This document shows, piece after piece, positions 1 to 6,934 of a stretch of DNA of 10,779 bases. Source of the DNA: Bacillota bacterium (lineage in GTDB: Bacteria; Bacillota; Clostridia; Lachnospirales; Lachnospiraceae); the NCBI GenBank assembly GCA_023424235.1, contig JAFAEB010000133.1:1-10779 (forward strand), read 5' to 3'. Under the pieces are notes generated by a model. That model did not search any database. It was not told the DNA's origin and was given only the letters and a program-made list of their open reading frames with translations. Position numbers and translations under genes: made by a program. Positions within the stretch are counted from its first letter, which is position 1. Each line of letters opens with the position of its first letter.

Positions 1-555
1 TCCTAATGCTGGTTCATCACCTGCAGGGCCAACTGCATCTGCTATAAATTCGCCTGTTTGCCATTTTTCTAATTGGCCACCCCATAGACCACCAAAATAT
101 AGATATGCTTTACCATCATCATCAATAAATACAGCAGGATCAATACTATAACTTCCAGGTATATAAGTTGGCTCTGCCTTAAAAGGACCAGTAGGCTTAT
201 CACTAGTAGCGACACCTATACGAAAGATTCCTTCTTTGTCTCTTGCTGGTATGAATAGATAATAAGTACCATTTTTGTAAGCAGCATCAGGTGCCCACGT
301 TTGCTTACTCACCCAAGGAATATCTTTCATATGAAGTACTTCCCCATGATCGATACAAGGAGAATCTATATCATCCATAGAGAATACATGATAGTCCTCC
401 ATTTTGTATTGGTCTCCATTGTCATTACTTGGTTCATTGTGGTCTAAGTCGTGAGAAGGGTATATATACAGTTTACCTTCAAAGACATGTGCTGAAGGAT
501 CCGCGGTAAATATATGTGTTATTAAGGGGGTGTTAGGTTTGTTATTTTCTTTCAT
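1..555 (-). CDS. Glycoside hydrolase family 43 protein (N-terminal part, cut by window edge)
   Basis: The frame is open for 185 codons from an ATG at 555-553 to the window edge, so the C-terminal part is missing. It has the five-bladed beta-propeller signatures of GH43 (beta-xylosidase / alpha-L-arabinofuranosidase). TADPSAHVFEGKLYIYPSHD at residues 17-36 carries the probable catalytic base Asp19. WAPD lies at 87-90. SIDPAVFIDDDGKAYL at 137-152 carries Asp139, the usual pKa-modulating residue. The catalytic-acid Glu should lie beyond the window. There is no signal peptide, so it should act in the cytoplasm on imported oligosaccharides. The start is set by GGAGGAAG (560-567 on the plus strand), five bases before the ATG. 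The N-terminus resembles the cytoplasmic xylosidase-type group (GH43 subfamily 1 from memory); substrate specificity cannot be read from this fragment. It is divergent from the solute-binding protein gene at 909. Confidence 0.9.
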   Translation of the reverse strand, partial: MKENNKPNTPLITHIFTADPSAHVFEGKLYIYPSHDLDHNEPSNDNGDQYKMEDYHVFSMDDIDSPCIDHGEVLHMKDIPWVSKQTWAPDAAYKNGTYYLFIPARDKEGIFRIGVATSDKPTGPFKAEPTYIPGSYSIDPAVFIDDDGKAYLYFGGLWGGQLEKWQTGEFIADAVGPAGDEPALG

Positions 556-600
556 TATGCTTCCTCCATTATGTTTTATGTTTAATATTCTATCAAGGTT

Positions 601-635
601 ATACTCGATTATCTTCCCAATACTTGCCGAGTATT
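601..635. promoter_or_regulatory. Possible operator: overlapping inverted repeats upstream of the GH43 gene
   Basis: AATACT (619-624) and AGTATT (630-635) form a 6-bp inverted repeat around TGCCG. In addition ATACTCG (601-607) is the exact reverse complement of CGAGTAT (628-634). Three related half-sites therefore lie 46-80 bases upstream of the GH43 start, a typical place for a repressor or activator of a sugar-hydrolase gene. No regulator gene adjoins this side in the window, and no convincing -35/-10 pair was found for the GH43 gene, so the assignment rests on symmetry and position only. Confidence 0.3.
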
Positions 636-772
636 AATCACTTATTGCTAGTTTTATTTCTTATGAGATTAGTTACTTAAGGAGCTTACTTAACATGTGA
701 AATAAAAAGCATGTCATATATTATCCAATGATGTAATATTTTGTACAATAATACAAAAGGGTAGTGGTTATT

Positions 773-800
773 TTGAACTATATTTGCTATAATGTATAAA
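773..800 (+). promoter_or_regulatory. Promoter for the solute-binding protein / diguanylate cyclase genes
   Basis: A perfect extended -10, TGCTATAAT, lies at 785-793. An overlapping alternative is TTGAAC (773-778), a 16-base spacer, then TATAAA (795-800). Either would start transcription near 800-807 and leave a leader of about 100 bases before the ATG at 909. I read this leader for a c-di-GMP riboswitch and saw none of the GEMM hallmarks. Confidence 0.6.
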
Positions 801-908
801 TGAATTGTAAAATTTTATTTAAAACTTAAAATAAAAGTGAAGACATTCGGCATAAAAGGTATGTAAGTTTCTAAATAATACGAAAGATTTGATAAAGGAG
901 ACATAACA

Positions 909-2432
909 ATGAGAAAAAGGATGCTAGTTATAGTGTTATTTAGTATGATACTGTTAGTTGGGTGTTTAAAGCAAACCTTGTCAGACCCTCTAAATTCAGA
1001 TAAACCGATTACAGTAACAATATGGCATTACTATAATGGCGTAACAATGGAAGCCTTTGACCGATTAGTTTCTGAATTTAATGAAACAATAGGGCTTGAA
1101 CGAGGAATAGTTGTGGATGCTAAGAGTCAAGGTGATGTTAATCAACTAGCTACTGCAATTTTTGACACTGCAAATGGAGCTATTGGATCAGCTCCGATGC
1201 CAGAGATTTTTGCATCTTATTCAGACAATGCATTTCGGGTACATCAAATAGTTCCTCTTGTTAGTTTAGAACAGTATTTTACAGAAGAGGAGTTAAAAAG
1301 CTATAGGAAAGAGTTTTTAGATGAAGGAAAGTTTATTACAGATAATAAATATTATATTGTCCCTGTTGCTAAATCATCAGAAAATCTTTATGTTAATAAA
1401 ACACTTTGGGAGCCTTTTGCGAAAGAACATGGTTTTACCAATTCTGATTTAGAAACCTGGGAAGGGATTTATAAAGTTTCAAAAACGTATTATGAAGAAA
1501 TGGGAAAAAGCTTTTTTGGAATAGATTCATATGCGAATTATATGATGGTTGTTTGTATGCAATTAGGTAATGAGTTTTACATATACAATGATGATGGGAC
1601 AGTGGATTTGAATTTTAACCATGAAAATGCAAAAATGATATGGGATTATGCATATAAGCCTTATGTAAACGGATATTATTTAAAATCTGGTAGATTTAGC
1701 TCTGATGATGCTAAAACAGGTTCCGTATTAGCCTATACGGGCTCAACAGCAGGTGCTGCGTATTTTCCAGTGACGGTAAGCTATAGTGAAGATGAGATGG
1801 TAGATATAGAACCTCTTGTATTGCCATATCCTCACTTTGAGAATAAGCAAGCTGTAGCTATTCAGCAAGGAGCGGGGATGTGTGTTACAAAAAGTGATAA
1901 AGCTCATGAGTATGCATCTATGTTATTTCTAAAATGGTTAACCAATAAAAAGCAAAATCTTAAGTTTGCATTATCAACAGGGTATTTTCCAGTCGAAAAT
2001 GATGCCCTTAAAGAAGTTGACATGCTAGAAATGATAGAGCGTAGGGTTGAGATAAAAGCCATTGGTGAATCGATTAAAGCAAGCAATATTATGTTCAATG
2101 AATATACGTTATACAATAGCAAACCCTTTTTGGGAAGTTTTGAAATGAGATATTTTTTAGATACAAACCTTATCAATAAGATTAATAATGATTTAGAAAT
2201 ACTGAATGAAAGAGTAAGTAATGGTGGCAATCGAGAAGCCTTGATTTCGGAATTATGTTCGGAAGAAGCCTTTGAACAATGGTATTCTAATTTTATTGAT
2301 GAAGCAAATATGATACTCAAAAAAATAACGAGGAAATACGATGAAAAAATTAAAATACCATTCATCTTCAATAGTATACAAACTAGTAATTATTATTTTA
2401 GGCATTATAATATTACAAACACTTCTATTTAG
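909..2432 (+). CDS. Lipoprotein extracellular solute-binding protein (family 1, sugar type), orphan, paired with a diguanylate cyclase
   Basis: The start ATG follows AAGGAG (895-900) by eight bases. The N-terminus is a lipoprotein signal: two basic residues, a hydrophobic stretch, then lipobox LVGC with Cys19 as the lipidated residue. The mature protein looks like a MalE-like family 1 binding protein: ITVTIWHYYNG near residues 34-44, the MPEIFASYSDNAF segment near 96-108, and VPVAKSSENLYVNKTLW near 151-167, as in carbohydrate-binding proteins. It should bind a sugar or oligosaccharide outside the membrane. No permease or ATPase genes flank it; the next gene is a membrane diguanylate cyclase, suggesting a sensory rather than transport role. 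The last 35 codons (473-507) run out of frame through the start and first membrane segment of that next gene, just after an A7 run at 2319-2325, so the true C-terminus is probably near residue 472-478. The ligand is unknown. Confidence 0.85.
   Translation: MRKRMLVIVLFSMILLVGCLKQTLSDPLNSDKPITVTIWHYYNGVTMEAFDRLVSEFNETIGLERGIVVDAKSQGDVNQLATAIFDTANGAIGSAPMPEIFASYSDNAFRVHQIVPLVSLEQYFTEEELKSYRKEFLDEGKFITDNKYYIVPVAKSSENLYVNKTLWEPFAKEHGFTNSDLETWEGIYKVSKTYYEEMGKSFFGIDSYANYMMVVCMQLGNEFYIYNDDGTVDLNFNHENAKMIWDYAYKPYVNGYYLKSGRFSSDDAKTGSVLAYTGSTAGAAYFPVTVSYSEDEMVDIEPLVLPYPHFENKQAVAIQQGAGMCVTKSDKAHEYASMLFLKWLTNKKQNLKFALSTGYFPVENDALKEVDMLEMIERRVEIKAIGESIKASNIMFNEYTLYNSKPFLGSFEMRYFLDTNLINKINNDLEILNERVSNGGNREALISELCSEEAFEQWYSNFIDEANMILKKITRKYDEKIKIPFIFNSIQTSNYYFRHYNITNTSI
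2319..2344 (+). other. A7 run at the solute-binding protein / cyclase gene junction (possible frameshift site)
   Basis: Seven adenines (2319-2325) precede TAACGAGG. In the annotated frame translation continues for 35 unlikely residues. A one-base shift in one direction gives an immediate TAA (2326-2328). The other shift adds NNEEIR and stops at TGA 2342-2344, making a classic ATGA overlap with the cyclase start at 2341. Candidates are sequencing or assembly error, a recent mutation, or transcript/ribosome slippage. Confidence 0.5.
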
Positions 2433-4473
2433 TTTAATTTTATTAAAAGGTGGAGTTATCAAAGAGGCTCAAAATAATGCTTATCAGCTTTTTCATGAGA
2501 AGACTTCTAGCAGAAGAGATTATCTACAGCGGGAAATGAAAAATAAATGGACGAACTTTGAGCCATATGTAGCCAATATATCAAAATTACTTCATGGAAG
2601 TCAACATGAGTTTAACTCTAGCTTGTTTTTTGATGAGGCAATACAAGAATTAATATCCATGATTAGAACGACACAAGTAACTGGAGCTTATATTATACTA
2701 GATAGTGACAAAAATAGTAAGAATGAACTTCCAGCTTTGTATTTAAGAGATTATGATCCTATTATGAATCCTTACAATTACGAAGATATTTATATGGTGT
2801 ATGGCCCATCTCAACTTGCGAAGTCATTAAAGATCCCCCTAGATCAAACATGGAGATATAATTTAAAGGTCACAGATAAAAACTCGGATTTTATTAGAAA
2901 GCCCTGTGATAAAACATCAATTACTAGTAAAGCAAACTACTTAGGCTATTGGAGTAAGCCATTTAAATTACAAGCAGAAGATGTTACTATTGTTACATAT
3001 TCAAGACCTTTATTTGATAATGTTGGTGTTTTAAGAGGTATCGTTGGTATCGAGATAACATTGAGTCATTTAGACAAATACTTTCCAGCAACAGAATTAC
3101 AACCACAGGATTCTTTAGGTTATTTAATCGCATACAGTGATGATGATGGAAAGCATTTAACCCCAATCATTATGGGGGGTGCTCTTCAAAGACGTATGAT
3201 CGATAATGACAAACCTTTAGACCTTGATATCGTTGACAGAGATAAAAATATATTTATTATAAATAACCATTATGGAAAAGAACAGCTCTTTGCATCGGTT
3301 GAAAAGCTTAACTTGTATCAATATAATACACCTTTTGAAGAAGAGCATTGGTACTTAGTAGGGATTATGGGTGAGGATTATCTTTTAAGCTATGCCAATC
3401 GTATTAAGCAGATCCTATGGGTATCATTAATAATTGCTTTGATACTTGGTGGGATAGGTGCGAGTTTTATTAGTTTGCGGATTACAAAACCTATTGTTAG
3501 GCTTGCTAGTCAAGTAAATGATAGCAATCAACTTAGAGCCTTGAACTTAGAACCTACTGGATTTCATGAATTGGACGAGCTTTCAAAGGCAATAGAACTT
3601 GCGAATAAACGCACGCTAGAATCAGCATCAAGACTAGCTAAGATTGTTGAGTTGTTTGAGTTACCAATTGGTGCCTATGAGATTAACCATGAAACGAATT
3701 CTGTATTTGTAACCAACAATTTTTATTCCATTATTAACTGGCTAGCGGAAAATAAGCTAGAAATAGATGCCCTATCATTTCGTAGTATTATGAATAATGT
3801 CTTATCCAAACCATTGAAAGACGAATCAAATGTATATGATATTGGATGTGAAGTAAATAAGTGGATTCGGTTCAAGGAAACCAATCAAGAGAATATTACG
3901 ATTGGTGTAGTATTAGATGTAACAGATGAAATTCTTGAAAAAAAGCAAATTATGAGAGAACGAGATCACGATCCTTTAACGATGTTACTAAATCGAAAAA
4001 GTTTTCAAAGTTCCTTTGAAATATGGTATAAAAACTATGCTTTTGATAAACAAGCTGGATTAATCATGTTTGATTTGGATAATCTTAAATTCATAAATGA
4101 TACATATGGACACAAATGGGGTGACTCATATATTTTAACAGCAGTAGCGAATCTAAAGAAAATAGCAGGTGAAGCTAATGTATTATTAGGGAGAAGATCT
4201 GGAGATGAATTTATACTGTTACTTCATGACTTTGAATCGAAAGACGAGATAAGAAAATGTATGGATGGCTTTTATCAAAAGTTGGAGATAGAGTGTATGG
4301 TACTTCCAGACGGAAATAATGTTCCTGCTATGCTATCTGCAGGTATTATGTGGATTGATGGAAGAAGCTTTACATATGATGAATTGCTACATTTTGCTGA
4401 TGAAGCATTGTATGAGGCAAAACGAAATTATAAAGGTTACTACATGGAAAACAACCAGGTCAATTGTTGCTAA
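2341..4473 (+). CDS. Membrane sensor diguanylate cyclase (dCache-like, HAMP-like, PAS-like, GGDEF domains)
   Basis: The 710-residue protein starts at an ATG five bases after GAGGAA (2330-2335). A first membrane segment spans about 11-36 and a second about 358-378; the roughly 320 residues between them form an extracellular sensor. The stretch with GYWSKPF, VTIVTYSRPLFDN and GIVGIEITL is typical of the membrane-proximal half of double-Cache domains. A HAMP-like segment follows at about 379-430, a PAS-like segment at about 435-530, and a GGDEF domain from about 540. The GGDEF domain has HDPLTMLLNR (543-552), metal-ligand Asp578 in FDLDNLKFINDTYGH, and the signature as SGDEF at 620-624. Catalytic Asp622 and Glu623 are intact, so synthesis of c-di-GMP from two GTP is plausible. 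The RxxD inhibitory site expected five residues upstream is absent (EANV there). There is no EAL domain. The upstream solute-binding protein is the obvious candidate partner for the extracellular domain. Confidence 0.9.
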   Translation: MKKLKYHSSSIVYKLVIIILGIIILQTLLFSLILLKGGVIKEAQNNAYQLFHEKTSSRRDYLQREMKNKWTNFEPYVANISKLLHGSQHEFNSSLFFDEAIQELISMIRTTQVTGAYIILDSDKNSKNELPALYLRDYDPIMNPYNYEDIYMVYGPSQLAKSLKIPLDQTWRYNLKVTDKNSDFIRKPCDKTSITSKANYLGYWSKPFKLQAEDVTIVTYSRPLFDNVGVLRGIVGIEITLSHLDKYFPATELQPQDSLGYLIAYSDDDGKHLTPIIMGGALQRRMIDNDKPLDLDIVDRDKNIFIINNHYGKEQLFASVEKLNLYQYNTPFEEEHWYLVGIMGEDYLLSYANRIKQILWVSLIIALILGGIGASFISLRITKPIVRLASQVNDSNQLRALNLEPTGFHELDELSKAIELANKRTLESASRLAKIVELFELPIGAYEINHETNSVFVTNNFYSIINWLAENKLEIDALSFRSIMNNVLSKPLKDESNVYDIGCEVNKWIRFKETNQENITIGVVLDVTDEILEKKQIMRERDHDPLTMLLNRKSFQSSFEIWYKNYAFDKQAGLIMFDLDNLKFINDTYGHKWGDSYILTAVANLKKIAGEANVLLGRRSGDEFILLLHDFESKDEIRKCMDGFYQKLEIECMVLPDGNNVPAMLSAGIMWIDGRSFTYDELLHFADEALYEAKRNYKGYYMENNQVNCC

Positions 4474-4503
4474 TCGAAAGTCAGTGATTATAGAGTATAT
4501 AAT
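4474..4503 (+). promoter_or_regulatory. Possible promoter for the flavin-binding protein gene
   Basis: TATAAT at 4498-4503 is a consensus -10. The best -35 is TCGAAA at 4474-4479 with an 18-base spacer, which matches the consensus weakly. The site sits in the 61-base gap after the cyclase gene, and there is no terminator in that gap, so read-through from upstream is also possible. Confidence 0.4.
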
Positions 4504-4534
4504 TAAGTTATACGAATAAAAGGAGAGAATAACA

Positions 4535-4999
4535 ATGTTTAGAGAAATGAGAAGAATTGATCGAGCTTTACCACAAGAAGAGATTGAAACATTACTAAAT
4601 AATGGTGAATATGGCTTCCTATCTACAGTTGGAAATAATGGTTATCCATGTATTGTACCTGTAAGTTATGTATATTTCGAGAATTGTATCTATTTCCATT
4701 GTGCAACAGAGGGGCAAAAGTTAGATAATATTAGACAAAATGATAAAGTTTCTTTTTCTGTGGTTGGAGATACAAAAATACTAGCAGAAAAGTTCAGTAC
4801 CAATTATAAAAGTGTTGTTATTTATGGAAGAGCGAAGGAAGTTGAAGATGAGTATAAATCAGAACTTTTAATGGAGCTTATAAAAAAGTATTCCAATGAG
4901 TTTTATGAGAAAGGTATGAAGTACGTTGAGAATGCGAAAGATAAAACGATGCTTATAAAAATAGACATTGATCATATCACAGGTAAGGGTCGACTATAA
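4535..4999 (+). CDS. Pyridoxamine 5'-phosphate oxidase-fold flavin-binding protein (NimA-like)
   Basis: The 154-residue protein fits the usual length of single-domain split-barrel flavoproteins. Visible family features are the N-terminal helix with MRRIDRALPQEEIETLL, the strand pair with GEYGFLSTVGNNGYPCIVPVSYVY (GYP near 36-38), IYFHCATEGQKLDNI (His55 and Gly60-Lys62, the region that usually contacts FMN phosphate), VSFSVVGD, SVVIYGRA, and the C-terminal HITGKGR. Such proteins bind FMN as dimers in the cytoplasm; relatives include 5-nitroimidazole reductases, but most members have no known substrate, and true PNPOx activity is not implied. The start follows AAAAGGAGAG (4518-4527) by seven bases. 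The gene is the last of the rightward cluster, 61 bases after the cyclase, and ends just before a strong terminator. A functional link to the cyclase is not evident. Confidence 0.85.
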   Translation: MFREMRRIDRALPQEEIETLLNNGEYGFLSTVGNNGYPCIVPVSYVYFENCIYFHCATEGQKLDNIRQNDKVSFSVVGDTKILAEKFSTNYKSVVIYGRAKEVEDEYKSELLMELIKKYSNEFYEKGMKYVENAKDKTMLIKIDIDHITGKGRL

Positions 5000-5004
5000 A
5001 GGAT

Positions 5005-5045
5005 AAAACAAATAGAATCTCCGCTATGGAGATTCTATTTGTTTT
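5005..5045. terminator. Bidirectional intrinsic terminator between convergent genes
   Basis: AAAACAAATAGAATCTCC (5005-5022) and its perfect reverse complement (5028-5045) form an 18-bp stem with a five-base loop. The outer part of the stem is A/T rich, so each strand has a U-rich 3' arm ending in TTTT. It lies 5 bases after the flavoprotein stop and 23 bases past the stop of the leftward esterase gene, and should end transcription from both sides. Confidence 0.9.
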
Positions 5046-5068
5046 GGGTTTATTTAAAAATGGGAGAG

Positions 5069-6163
5069 TTAATTAGTAAAGACAATCTGTGCAAAATTAT
5101 AAAAACCAAGATACCATATGTTAAAATCGTGTCCTCCTGGGAGTGTGTGCCAGATAAAATTTTCATTATCTATAAGTTTATCTGTTAAGTTAGTAAGACC
5201 GGCTGTAGCTGCACTAGAGCTTGCAATCGCAATACCATCTTCCTTACCGCAGATATTATAAAAGTAATTAATATTATAGTCAGGAAAGTTTTTTAAATAA
5301 TCTACTATTTGTGAAGCAGTATAAGTTGTTGGTGCAGCCGAAAAGGCTCCAAACCAACTTAATATATCTAAGGATTCGCATAAACCAATATTAATGGTTT
5401 GCATACCACCCATAGATAATCCAGCCATGGCTCTATGCTCCCTAGCACTAGTTAAATCATAGCCATCTTCATTGTATTCAGCATAGGTAGAATAAGTTTT
5501 ATCAATATATGGAATCAAATCATTTCGTAGCTCTTCACCAAATAAATAAAAGGATTTAAAATCAGATGAAGTATTCGCATAATCTTTACTTGAGCGTCCA
5601 TTAGGAGTTACTACAATAAAGGGTTCAATGCTTCCTTCGTGAATTAAATTATCCATAATTGCTTTTATCTTTGAGGTTGAATTGTACATACCCCATTCTT
5701 CTGCATTACCACCGATACCATGCATTAGATACAACACATTATAATTTTTCGTGGTATCATAACCATATGGAAGATATACATATGCTTCTTTGGTAATTTC
5801 AGAACCATCACCAAAATAATCATGTGTTATGTAAGATATATTCTCAATGGTTCCACTATTCTTTAAGAGTGGTTTTATGTAACGGACTGGAATAATATCA
5901 GGTAAGGAAAAAGCTTCTGTAGCTTCTACTGCTTCTGTTGGTTCTAAGGAAAGGGTAGGTTCAGGAGTACTTTGGAGTATAGATTCATTTTCTCCTTGAA
6001 CAGTATCATCTGGTTTTACATCATCTGTAGTTGATATAGATGGGCTTGCTTCATCACTTTGAGGATTCGTTGAAGTTGCATTATCTTGTGTTCTTCTAGT
6101 ACATCCTATATTAATAATAGTAATCGATAATAAGAGTAAATAAAATAGAGATTTTTTTATCAT
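5069..6163 (-). CDS. Surface lipoprotein esterase (CE1 / esterase D-like alpha/beta-hydrolase)
   Basis: The 364-residue protein opens with a basic, hydrophobic signal ending INIGC, so Cys21 is the probable lipid anchor (Asn at -3 makes this lipobox atypical). A Ser/Thr/Pro/Glu-rich linker at about 22-85 should hold the enzyme away from the membrane. The catalytic domain has YVYLPYGYD, VLYLMHGIGGNAEEW (oxyanion-side HG), the nucleophile elbow GLSMGG with Ser250, the probable acid Asp309 in CGKEDGI, and His345 in PGGHDFNIW. This arrangement is typical of the putative esterase family that includes feruloyl and acetyl-xylan esterases (CE1); release of acyl or feruloyl groups from hemicellulose is the likely role, with the exact ester unknown. 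The start follows AAGGAG (6171-6176 on the plus strand) by seven bases. The MarR gene lies 127 bases upstream on the same strand, with no terminator seen between them. Confidence 0.88.
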   Translation of the reverse strand: MIKKSLFYLLLLSITIINIGCTRRTQDNATSTNPQSDEASPSISTTDDVKPDDTVQGENESILQSTPEPTLSLEPTEAVEATEAFSLPDIIPVRYIKPLLKNSGTIENISYITHDYFGDGSEITKEAYVYLPYGYDTTKNYNVLYLMHGIGGNAEEWGMYNSTSKIKAIMDNLIHEGSIEPFIVVTPNGRSSKDYANTSSDFKSFYLFGEELRNDLIPYIDKTYSTYAEYNEDGYDLTSAREHRAMAGLSMGGMQTINIGLCESLDILSWFGAFSAAPTTYTASQIVDYLKNFPDYNINYFYNICGKEDGIAIASSSAATAGLTNLTDKLIDNENFIWHTLPGGHDFNIWYLGFYNFAQIVFTN

Positions 6164-6189
6164 AATTATACTCCTTATAATGATAATAA

Positions 6190-6203
6190 GTATTCATTAA
6201 TAC
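6190..6203. promoter_or_regulatory. Small inverted repeat upstream of the esterase gene
   Basis: GTATTCATTAATAC is a pair of 5-bp arms (GTATT/AATAC) around CATT, 27-40 bases upstream of the esterase ATG, where a repressor would cover the promoter or early transcript. It shares the core ATTCAT and TTAAT with a palindrome-like site at 6886-6899 upstream of the MarR gene, so it could be a MarR target. AT-richness makes chance likely. Confidence 0.25.
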
Positions 6204-6290
6204 ATAATTAAAATTGTTAAAACTAAAGTAGTAATCTAATTCTCAAGACATTAATACAAGGACTTAAATTGTTAGACGATAGCAGTTGAT

Positions 6291-6722
6291 TTAATTTTCA
6301 AGATTTTTAATAACTCGGGATAGTAATTGGATTAAGAGTTTTTTTTCGCTCTCATCAAAGCCATAAAAACTAGCCTCTTCAATATTATCTACAATGGTAT
6401 TTATATGTTGTGCCATTTCACGTCCTTTTTCAGTTAGAAAGATAGCATAGGCTCTTTTACCACCTGATACATGTCGAATATCCTTATAGATTAGCTCCTT
6501 ATGAATCATATTATTTAAAACAGATGTTAAAGTCGCAGGTTCAATATGACAACGCATAGCAAGGTCTTTCTGTAGATATCCTTCATGTTCATATAAAACA
6601 GACAGAATCTTTGGTTGACCATCAGATAAGTTTAGTTTTTGAAATTCTAGTCTACTTCTTTTTTTGTGAATCGAAGAAGTAGCAATTAATGCAGTATGTA
6701 AACGATTGTTAATATGCTCCAT
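6291..6722 (-). CDS. MarR-family winged-helix transcriptional regulator
   Basis: The 143-residue protein has the usual MarR length and order: an N-terminal dimerisation helix, LNLSDGQPKILSVLYEHEGYLQKDLAMRCHIEPATLTSVLNNMIHKELI-type helix-turn-helix core at about residues 31-80, then a wing with RHVSGGKRAYAIFLTEKGREM at about 83-103 and a C-terminal dimerisation helix. The wing has the hallmark pattern of basic residues followed by LTEKG. It probably binds DNA as a dimer and is released by a small ligand or modification. The start ATG follows AAAGGAG (6727-6733 on the plus strand) by four bases. It precedes the esterase gene on the same strand, and three palindromic sites lie 94-180 bases upstream of it, so autoregulation and control of the esterase or the divergent helicase gene are plausible. 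The inducer is unknown; no Cys-based redox sensor is evident (one Cys only, in the HTH). Confidence 0.9.
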   Translation of the reverse strand: MEHINNRLHTALIATSSIHKKRSRLEFQKLNLSDGQPKILSVLYEHEGYLQKDLAMRCHIEPATLTSVLNNMIHKELIYKDIRHVSGGKRAYAIFLTEKGREMAQHINTIVDNIEEASFYGFDESEKKLLIQLLSRVIKNLEN

Positions 6723-6815
6723 TTCGCTCCTTTCTATTATTAACAGTATAATAAGCGAATTTTAAAAGATAATGTAGGAAGTACAATTGAATTAATTTTA
6801 GTAATATAGAGTGCT

Positions 6816-6831
6816 AATTAGATATCTAATT
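6816..6831. promoter_or_regulatory. Perfect 16-bp palindrome, probable MarR operator
   Basis: AATTAGATATCTAATT is a perfect palindrome centred between 6823 and 6824, about 100 bases upstream of the MarR start. Its length and symmetry fit the 14-20-bp palindromes bound by MarR dimers. The linking of this site to this regulator is inference from position. Confidence 0.5.
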
Positions 6832-6865
6832 TATATTCTATAAAAAATAATGAAACTTGTCAATA

Positions 6866-6899
6866 AGAGATTAATATTAATCAGAGATTCATATTAATC
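6866..6899. repeat. 17-bp tandem duplication carrying two palindromic sites
   Basis: AGAGATTAATATTAATC (6866-6882) is followed directly by a copy with one change, AGAGATTCATATTAATC (6883-6899). The first contains a perfect 14-bp palindrome, GATTAATATTAATC (6869-6882); the second has the same palindrome with one mismatch (6886-6899). The centres are 17 bases apart, not quite two helical turns. This looks like a duplicated operator in the gap between the MarR gene and the divergent helicase gene. Confidence 0.6.
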
Positions 6900-6934
6900 A
6901 GTACTAGGAATGGTTTCTAAGAGAACTAAGGATA

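Noticed and set aside
692..715. ACATG...CATGT inverted repeat in the 556-908 gap
   Set aside because: Only five-base arms separated by a long AT-rich spacer; expected by chance in this composition.
794..908. c-di-GMP riboswitch in the leader of the binding-protein/cyclase genes
   Set aside because: A riboswitch here would fit the biology, but the leader is AT-rich with no conserved GEMM-type motifs or stable multi-stem fold visible by eye.
1904..2371. 155-codon open frame on the minus strand
   Set aside because: It lies wholly opposite the solute-binding protein and cyclase start, has no ribosome binding site of note, and its hydrophobic composition is what the complement of an AT-rich gene gives.
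2253..2462. 69-codon open frame on the minus strand
   Set aside because: Shadow across the binding-protein/cyclase junction with no recognisable features.
4319..4519. 66-codon open frame on the plus strand
   Set aside because: Overlaps the conserved GGDEF domain in another frame and lacks a ribosome binding site; it is a shadow.
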